Source: Streptomyces xylophagus (lineage in GTDB: Bacteria > Actinomycetota > Actinomycetes > Streptomycetales > Streptomycetaceae). Taken from it: a stretch of DNA of 64,000 bases. Positions 59,115 to 64,000 of the stretch are shown here, piece after piece (position 1 is the first letter of the stretch; each line of letters opens with the position of its first letter). The notes under the pieces are model-generated. The model was not told the DNA's origin. It saw only the letters and a list, made by a program, of their open reading frames with translations, and made no database searches. The translations under genes were made by a program, and so were the position numbers. The stretch lies in NCBI RefSeq assembly GCF_000716435.1, contig NZ_JNWO01000001.1:124001-188000 (forward strand), given 5' to 3'.

Positions 59115-60574
59115 CCCGGGTGCGTACCGCGGGCGGACGGCTCGTGGGGGAGTGGGACGCGGGCGTGGCCGCCTTCAAGGGCATCCCCTTCGCCGAGCCG
59201 CCCGTCGGTGACCTGCGCTGGCGGCCGCCACGGCGCGCCAGGCCCTGGGAGGGCGAGCGGCGGGCGTACGACTTCGGGCCCGCGCCCCTGCAACCGCAGC
59301 CGCCCCGTGACTCCCTCATGTACCACGCCAACTTCGCCGACCGGCGGGCGCTGGTGATGAGCGAGGACTGCCTCTACCTCAACGTGTGGACCCCCGATCC
59401 GGCGAACGTGGCCGGGCTCCCGGCGATGGTGTGGATCCACGGCGGCGGCAACCGGTACGGGCACGGCGGCCAGGAGATCCACGACGGCCGCGCGATGGCC
59501 CGCCGCGGCCTCGTCGTGGTCACCCTCAACCACCGGCTGGGCGCCCTCGGCTTCCTCGCCCATCCGGCCCTGTCCGCCGAGGACCGCCTCGGAGCCTCCG
59601 GCAACTACGGGCTGCTCGACATCGTCGCCGCCCTGACCTGGGTGCAGGAGAACATCGCGGCCTTCGGCGGCGACCCCGACCGAGTGACCGTCGCCGGGAA
59701 CTCCGCCGGAGCCGCCCACATCTGCCACCTCATGGCGGCGACGGCGGCCCGGCCCCTGTTCCGCGCGGCGATCGGACAGAGCGCGTCGGGCGTCGGCCGG
59801 GCGGAAGGCCCCCTGCTGGAGCGGGCCGTCGCGCGGAAGCAGGGGCTGCGGTGGGCCGAACAGTTCGGCGACCGCGACCTCGACGGACTGCGCCGGCTCG
59901 ACGGCGTGGAACTGGTCCTCAAGGGCCACTTCGGTCCGGTCGTCGACGGACGCGTCCTCACCGAACCCAGCGACGACGTCTTCGCCGCGGGCCGCCAGCA
60001 CGCCGTACCGCTCCTGGTGGGAACCAACCGCGACGAGGGATCCGTGTACGCCTCCCTCGACGCCCTGCGTCAACTGCCCCTGGAACCGGGCACGGCCGAG
60101 CTGTATCCCGTACGCCGCCCGGCAGAAGCCCGGCGCACGGCACGGCGGTTCACGGGGGAGAGCCGGTTCACCTACCCCGTGTGGCGCTGGGCCCTGGCAC
60201 ACCGGAGGAAGGGCCCCACGTGGCTGTACCGCTTCGAACACACGCCCCCGTTGCCGGCCGACCTCGATCTGGCGGACCCGAAGGACGGACTGCCCGGCTA
60301 CGGCGTCTTCCACACCGCGGAACTCCCTTACGCCCTCGACAACTTGGACCGACGTCCCTGGCCCTGGACCGAGGCCGACCGCGAACTGGCATGCACCATG
60401 GCCGACTCCTGGGCACGCTTCGTCGAGACGGCCGACCCGAACGGGGGAGCGCTGCCGAACTGGCCCGCCTTCAACGGCACCGAGGCCATGGTCTTCGGCG
60501 ACACCGTGCGAGCCGGCGCCGTGGAACGACTTGAAGCGATGCGGCTGTTGGCCTGCTGCCCCCGCCCCCTGTGA
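59111..60574 (+). CDS. Type-B carboxylesterase
   Basis: 487 residues from GTG 59111. Carboxylesterase family signature: FAEPPVGDLRWRPP, EDCLYLNVWTP, VWIHGGGNRYGHGG oxyanion loop, GNSAGAAH with nucleophile Ser, VGTNRDEGSV acid region, GVFHTAELPYALDN near the catalytic His. No signal peptide, so cytoplasmic. Hydrolyses an ester in the imported substrate or an intermediate. GTGA overlaps on both sides. Confidence 0.9.
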   Translation: MTRVRTAGGRLVGEWDAGVAAFKGIPFAEPPVGDLRWRPPRRARPWEGERRAYDFGPAPLQPQPPRDSLMYHANFADRRALVMSEDCLYLNVWTPDPANVAGLPAMVWIHGGGNRYGHGGQEIHDGRAMARRGLVVVTLNHRLGALGFLAHPALSAEDRLGASGNYGLLDIVAALTWVQENIAAFGGDPDRVTVAGNSAGAAHICHLMAATAARPLFRAAIGQSASGVGRAEGPLLERAVARKQGLRWAEQFGDRDLDGLRRLDGVELVLKGHFGPVVDGRVLTEPSDDVFAAGRQHAVPLLVGTNRDEGSVYASLDALRQLPLEPGTAELYPVRRPAEARRTARRFTGESRFTYPVWRWALAHRRKGPTWLYRFEHTPPLPADLDLADPKDGLPGYGVFHTAELPYALDNLDRRPWPWTEADRELACTMADSWARFVETADPNGGALPNWPAFNGTEAMVFGDTVRAGAVERLEAMRLLACCPRPL

Positions 60575-61158
60575 CCCGCGAAAGAACCCGCGAGAGGACC
60601 CGTGTGGCAAGACTCCCCGACACCGACGGCACCGGCGAGATCGCCCGCCGTATCCGCGAACGCCGGGGCGGAGCACTGCGCCCCCTCGACCGCATGCTGT
60701 TGCACAGCCCACAACTCGCCGACGGCTGGAACAGCCTGCTCGGCGCCGTCCGTAGCCGGATGGAACTGCCCGCCGACATCCGGGAGTTGGTGATCCTGCG
60801 GATCGCGGTGCTCAACGGCGCGGCCTACGAATGGGCAGCGCACGAACCCGAAGCCAGGCGCGCCGGACTTGATGACGCCGAACTCGCCGAGTTGCGGCGC
60901 CCGGTGCCGGACCTCGGTCGGCGCCGTGGGCGGGTCATCGCCTACACCGATGCGATGACCCGCGACATTCGGGTGCCGGACGAGGTGTTCGGCGCCCTGC
61001 GCGGGGAGTTCACCGACGCCGAACTCGTCGAACTGACGGCGACCGTCGCGGCGTACAACATGGTGTCCCGCTTCCTGGTCGCCCTCGACGTCCGGGAGCC
61101 GCTACGGCCTGCGGGTGCGGTGCCGCCGCAGGAAGGAGATCAACAGCCGGTTCCATGA
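60571..61158 (+). CDS. Carboxymuconolactone decarboxylase family protein (CMD 2)
   Basis: 195 residues. CMD fold with PADIRELVILRIAVLNGAAY, EWAAHEPEARRAGLDDAELA, DELVELTATVAAYN-like (VELTATVAAYNMVSRFL). No CxxC pair. GTG 60571 overlaps the esterase stop by 4 bp. Its last 57 bp overlap the convergent hydrolase gene. Confidence 0.84.
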   Translation: MTRERTRERTRVARLPDTDGTGEIARRIRERRGGALRPLDRMLLHSPQLADGWNSLLGAVRSRMELPADIRELVILRIAVLNGAAYEWAAHEPEARRAGLDDAELAELRRPVPDLGRRRGRVIAYTDAMTRDIRVPDEVFGALRGEFTDAELVELTATVAAYNMVSRFLVALDVREPLRPAGAVPPQEGDQQPVP

Positions 61159-62055
61159 GGCCGTTTGCTCCCAGTGCGGGTTGTGGCCCGCCTCGTTCAC
61201 GACATGGGTCTCCACGTTCCGTAGATGCCCGGCGTTCAGGCGCATGAGGGAGGGCGGGCTGTACAAGTCGGCGTCCCCGGTGATGAGTTGGACGGGGAGG
61301 CTAAGGGTCTCCAGGGCCGCCCACGTAATCTCGTGCGCGAGGGACTGCGGGAACGCGTCGGCCGTCCTGGCGCGTGCGGCGATCTCCAGCCAGGCCGCCA
61401 CCCCGTCCGGGTCGCCACCGCGGTACGAGGGGCCGATCTCCTTGAACTCCACGGGCATGTCGCCGAACGGGGCGGGCTGGAGAGCAGAGGTCAGCGCCTG
61501 GTATTCGGCATCCAGGATGCCCATGACGCTGCCGGAGACCGTGAGAGTGCGTACTCGCTCCTCGTGCGAGAGCGCGTAGTCGATCGCCACCGGGCCGCCG
61601 GCCGCCGAGGCGGACAGGTGGAAGGTGCCGAGCCCGAGGTGGTCGGCGAGGGTGCCGAGGTCACCCGAGGCTGTATCCGCCTCCGCCTTGGTGCCCGCCA
61701 CCGAGCCGTATGCCCCGCGCCGCGAGTAGCCGACGACGCGGAAACCCGCGTGGGCCAGCACCGGTTGCTGGTACGGCCAGCTCTCGCCGCTGCCGGAGCC
61801 GGGATGCAGTAGGACGACGGCCTCCCCCGTGCCGCCGGTGTCCCAGCACCACAGACTGCCGCCCCCGGCGACGGGCACCTGGTACTCGGTCACCGGAACC
61901 TGCTCGGGTATCGTCACGGGCTCCCAAGGTGTCCCGCCGGTCGCGGCCTCGGCCGTGCCGTGGGCGAGGCCGGTCGTGGCGAGCGCGGCCAGCGCGGCAC
62001 CGCCGAGCACGGCACGTCTGCCGGGACCCGTTCCGTCGGTGTGGTTCACCTTCAT
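61102..62055 (-). CDS. Tat-exported alpha/beta hydrolase
   Basis: 317 residues. Tat-type signal (GRRAVLGGAALAALATTGLA, cleavage near AEA-ATG). Alpha/beta-hydrolase: VVLLHPGSGSGESW oxyanion loop, YSRRGAYGS, nucleophile elbow HLSASAAGGPVAIDYA, acid in ITGDADLYSPP, His in VNEAGHNPHWEQ. An extracellular ester or lactone hydrolase, presumably acting before import. Divergent from the GntR gene with two operators between them. It overlaps CMD 2 by 57 bp at the 3' end. Confidence 0.85.
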   Translation of the reverse strand: MKVNHTDGTGPGRRAVLGGAALAALATTGLAHGTAEAATGGTPWEPVTIPEQVPVTEYQVPVAGGGSLWCWDTGGTGEAVVLLHPGSGSGESWPYQQPVLAHAGFRVVGYSRRGAYGSVAGTKAEADTASGDLGTLADHLGLGTFHLSASAAGGPVAIDYALSHEERVRTLTVSGSVMGILDAEYQALTSALQPAPFGDMPVEFKEIGPSYRGGDPDGVAAWLEIAARARTADAFPQSLAHEITWAALETLSLPVQLITGDADLYSPPSLMRLNAGHLRNVETHVVNEAGHNPHWEQTASWNRLLISFLRRHRTRRP

Positions 62056-62098
62056 GTTTTTCTCCCGTGATTCTCGTCAGCCGTCGAGAGGCAGCACC

Positions 62099-62106
62099 TG
62101 TCGACA
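62099..62106. promoter_or_regulatory. GntR operator TGTCGACA, site 6
   Basis: Exact copy within the longer palindrome CCTGTCGACAGG, about 43 bp upstream of the exported hydrolase start. Confidence 0.78.
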
Positions 62107-62110
62107 GGAA

Positions 62111-62125
62111 GCGGGGTATCCCCGC
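62111..62125. other. Small palindrome GCGGGG-N3-CCCCGC
   Basis: Perfect 6-bp arms midway between operators 6 and 7. May be a hairpin or fortuitous. Confidence 0.3.
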
Positions 62126-62150
62126 AGTAACTGATCAATAGATACGGTAG

Positions 62151-62158
62151 TGTCGACA
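62151..62158. promoter_or_regulatory. GntR operator TGTCGACA, site 7
   Basis: Exact copy within GTGTCGACAC, 52 bp from site 6 and just downstream of TAGATA (a candidate -10 for the GntR gene), 46 bp before the GntR start. Confidence 0.8.
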
Positions 62159-62204
62159 CCATGGCATTGGCTGTGAGCGCGGACCAGGCAGGGAGAATCG
62201 CCGC

Positions 62205-62948
62205 ATGACCGATCAGGACACGCACTTCGTGCTGGAGCGCCTCCTACGGCTGCGGGACCGGCGTGAACCGTTGGTCGCGCAGATCGCCGAATGGGTCGGG
62301 GCCGGCATCATCGAAGGCCGCCTGGAGCCAGGGCAGGACCTCAACAGCGTCGATCTGTCACGCCGGTTCGACACCAGCCGCACTCCGGTCCGCGAGGCGC
62401 TGATGCTTCTCGAACAGGAGGGGCTGGTGGAGATGAAGGCGCGCCGTCGCCCCCGCGTCGCCGCCCCTTCCCTGCAGGACATCCGGGACATCTACCAGGT
62501 GCGGCGGCAGCTGCTGGCGATGCTCGCCGGACTTCTGGTCGAGCGCGCCGACGACGAGCAACTGGCCGAACTGCGCACCCGCGTCGAGCGGATGCGCAAG
62601 CTGGCCGACGACGGCGACGTGGACGCCTACTTCTGGAGCCATGTGCTGCTCCAGGAGCGGATGACCGAGATCGTCGGCAACACCACGCTGAAGCAGATCC
62701 TGGACTCGCTCGCGCTGCGCACCCTGATGCTGCGCCACCTGAGCCTGACCCGGACCGGACGCCTCGCCTACAGCATCGACGACCAGGAGCGGCTGCTCCA
62801 GGCCTGCGAGGAGCGCGACGGGGAACTCGCCTCCGCCCTGATCGCGGGAGCGACGGTGCGGGCGCTGCGAGCGGTGGAGGAACAACTGGAGCAGGACGCC
62901 GAGGTCCGCGGCCGCAAGCCCGCGCGGCGGCGCCGGGCGTCTTCGTAA
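62205..62948 (+). CDS. GntR-family (FCD/FadR-type) regulator of the catabolic island
   Basis: 247 residues. GntR helix-turn-helix VAQIAEWVGAGIIEGRLEPG, SRRFDTSRTPVREALMLLEQ, EGLVEMKARR, then an all-helical FCD ligand domain (DIRDIYQVRRQLLAMLAGLL, YFWSHVLLQERMTEIVGNTT, LRHLSLTRTGRLAYSIDDQE). Likely binds a carboxylic acid and represses until ligand appears. ATG 62205 follows GGGAG. Operators at 62099 and 62151 imply autoregulation; identical sites occur throughout the island. Confidence 0.93.
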   Translation: MTDQDTHFVLERLLRLRDRREPLVAQIAEWVGAGIIEGRLEPGQDLNSVDLSRRFDTSRTPVREALMLLEQEGLVEMKARRRPRVAAPSLQDIRDIYQVRRQLLAMLAGLLVERADDEQLAELRTRVERMRKLADDGDVDAYFWSHVLLQERMTEIVGNTTLKQILDSLALRTLMLRHLSLTRTGRLAYSIDDQERLLQACEERDGELASALIAGATVRALRAVEEQLEQDAEVRGRKPARRRRASS

Positions 62949-62965
62949 CACCCCCTGGAAGCCGC

Positions 62966-63739
62966 TCACTTGGCCAACACCCCGCCGTCCACAGGGAAGT
63001 TGCCGCCCGTCACCCACGCAGACTCGTCCGACGCCAGATACACCGCGCACCAGGCGATGTCCTCCGGGGTTCCGACGCGGCCCAGCGGGATGCGGGCCAG
63101 CAACGCCTCCCGGGCCGCGCCCTCGTGGGCTCCGGCCGACTCGGTGGCGGGGGTGCGCACCATGCCCGGCGAGATGGTGTTCGCACGGATGCCCAACGGC
63201 CCGCCCTCCACCGCGAGTTGGCGAGTCAGGCCGAGCACGGCCGACTTGCCCGCGCAGTGCGCGACCATCCCGAACGTCCCGCTGCCCCGAAAGGCGTTCA
63301 CCGAGGCGAAGTTGACGATCGAACCGCCCCCTGAGGCCTCCATGTGCGCCCACGCGGCCTGTACGGGCAGGAAGACGACGTCGATCTCGCCACGCAGTGT
63401 CGGGGTCCACTGCTCGTCGTGGTCCATCGTCGCGGCCGGGGCCATGTGCGGGGCGATCGCGCCCGCCGTGACCAGGACGTCGATCCGGCCGTGTCGCGCG
63501 TACGCGTCGTCCGCGAAGCGCCGGGTGTCGGCCGGGACGGTCATGTCGAGCGGAGCGACCATCTCGACGGCGAGGCCGCGGTCGGCCGCCGCCTTGCGGG
63601 TGCGGTCGGCTGCCGCCGGGTCGAGGTCGCAGCCGACGACGGTCGCGCCCTGTTCGGCGAAGAGCAGCGCACACCCCTGACCGATCCCGGCGCCCGCGCC
63701 GGTGACGAGGGCGACCTTTCCGGAGAGCCTGCCGGCCAC
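62966..63739 (-). CDS. SDR-fold protein lacking canonical catalytic Tyr (SDR 4)
   Basis: 257 residues from GTG 63739 (preceded by GAAGGGG). The frame extends to GTG 63787, where a leaderless start predicted from the promoter would begin. Rossmann motif TGAGAGIGQG, VLVTAGAIAP in place of NNAG, catalytic-type Ser in IVNFASVN, but the YxxxK motif reads HCAGK, so Tyr is replaced by His. C-terminal GGNFPVDGGVLAK. Either a divergent oxidoreductase or a non-catalytic member. The promoter carries the GntR operator in its spacer. Confidence 0.82.
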   Translation of the reverse strand: MAGRLSGKVALVTGAGAGIGQGCALLFAEQGATVVGCDLDPAAADRTRKAAADRGLAVEMVAPLDMTVPADTRRFADDAYARHGRIDVLVTAGAIAPHMAPAATMDHDEQWTPTLRGEIDVVFLPVQAAWAHMEASGGGSIVNFASVNAFRGSGTFGMVAHCAGKSAVLGLTRQLAVEGGPLGIRANTISPGMVRTPATESAGAHEGAAREALLARIPLGRVGTPEDIAWCAVYLASDESAWVTGGNFPVDGGVLAK

Positions 63740-63793
63740 ATGGAGCCCCTTCCCGAGGAAGCCGTACGTGACCGCAGCGCGGTGCACGCATCC

Positions 63794-63823
63794 TTCCTAG
63801 TGTCGACACAATGTCGCGGTCAA
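63794..63823 (-). promoter_or_regulatory. Candidate promoter for SDR 4
   Basis: Minus-strand TTGACC (63823-63818), 18-bp spacer, TAGGAA (63799-63794). Operator site 8 is in the spacer. Confidence 0.55.
63801..63808. promoter_or_regulatory. GntR operator TGTCGACA, site 8
   Basis: Exact copy within GTGTCGACAC, inside the SDR 4 promoter; 51 bp from site 9. Confidence 0.8.
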
Positions 63824-63851
63824 GGGGTGTGGCTCCCTTATATCCCTGTTC

Positions 63852-63859
63852 TGTCGACA
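63852..63859. promoter_or_regulatory. GntR operator TGTCGACA, site 9
   Basis: Exact copy within CTGTCGACAG, upstream of the SDR 4 promoter and 22 bp beyond the stop of the partial gene at the window end. Confidence 0.75.
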
Positions 63860-63881
63860 GTTTCGGGGGCGCCTGGGCGTG

Positions 63882-64000
63882 TTACGCCGCCGTCGGATGC
63901 ACGATGAGCAGGTCCGGCAGGGCGACGCGGGTCAGGAAGTCGCGCCGGATGCGGTCGGCCACGACGGAGACCGCCTCGGAGCCGTCGTCGGCCGGGTCGA
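63882..64000 (-). CDS. C-terminal fragment of a minus-strand gene (truncated by window edge)
   Basis: The last 39 codons of a minus-strand frame ending in TAA at 63882-63884: DPADDGSEAVSVVADRIRRD, then FLTRVALPDLLIVHPTAA. Third-position GC bias is coding-like. Too short to assign a family. It lies upstream of SDR 4 on the same strand with an operator between them. Confidence 0.6.
   Translation of the reverse strand, partial: DPADDGSEAVSVVADRIRRDFLTRVALPDLLIVHPTAA

Noticed and set aside
1..64000. tRNA, rRNA, CRISPR, transposase or prophage genes
   Set aside because: I looked for clover-leaf ends, rRNA landmarks, regularly spaced repeats and transposase motifs and saw none; the amidase gene alone does not make a prophage.

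Overview
The window is about 64 kb of very GC-rich DNA with densely packed genes, strong G/C third-position bias, many GTG starts and ATGA/GTGA stop-start overlaps. It carries mycothiol-type (MDMPI) proteins, Tat-exported phospholipase C, RsbU-type phosphatases and a common Streptomyces intergenic hairpin repeat (54403-54447). It is almost certainly from a Streptomyces or close-relative chromosome. No rRNA, tRNA, CRISPR array, IS element or phage block was seen; this is accessory or niche-adaptive chromosome, with many regulator/target pairs.

Layout. 1-13.5 kb: a truncated GAF/PAS protein, a peptidoglycan amidase, a P450, a divergent MarR/MFS pair with an operator, an MDMPI protein, a small kinase, a hydrolase, and a NarL-type two-component system beside an MMPL exporter. 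13.6-26.5 kb: a Ser/Thr kinase, an ECF sigma factor with a membrane partner, a divergent MBL-hydrolase/LysR pair, a LacI regulator with a secreted beta-propeller/ricin-lectin protein flanked by identical LacI-type operators, an RsbU-type phosphatase and an EamA/LysR pair. 26.7-31.3 kb: phospholipase C, a fructosamine-kinase-like gene whose 3' end is followed by decayed tandem copies of itself, and a PAS-PP2C phosphatase. 31.3-39.8 kb: a three-gene operon ending in a 968-residue TPR-CHAT (caspase-like) protein, divergent from two genes that share a repeated domain of unknown function, then a PASTA-like protein. 39.9-43.1 kb: a lipoprotein esterase/TetR pair with two near-perfect operators, and a DM13-DoxX pair.

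43.1-63.9 kb is a catabolic island: HMGL-like lyase, two carboxymuconolactone-decarboxylase-like proteins, four SDRs, a pyrone-dicarboxylate-lactonase-like amidohydrolase, an FAD oxidase, a complete SsuABC/Thi-type ABC importer, a VOC protein, two FAH-family hydrolases, a metal amidohydrolase, a type-B carboxylesterase, a Tat-exported hydrolase and a GntR regulator. I found nine exact intergenic copies of the palindrome TGTCGACA plus two one-mismatch copies. In all five regulated intergenic regions they occur in pairs 51-53 bp apart. Several lie between plausible -35 and -10 elements. This points to one GntR-controlled regulon: import of a small, probably aromatic or lactone-containing molecule, ester/lactone/amide opening, SDR oxidations, and C-C hydrolysis by FAH proteins and a HMGL-type aldolase. 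The substrate cannot be named from sequence.

The two items most worth following are this regulon with its paired-operator architecture and the CHAT operon with two unrecognised partners.
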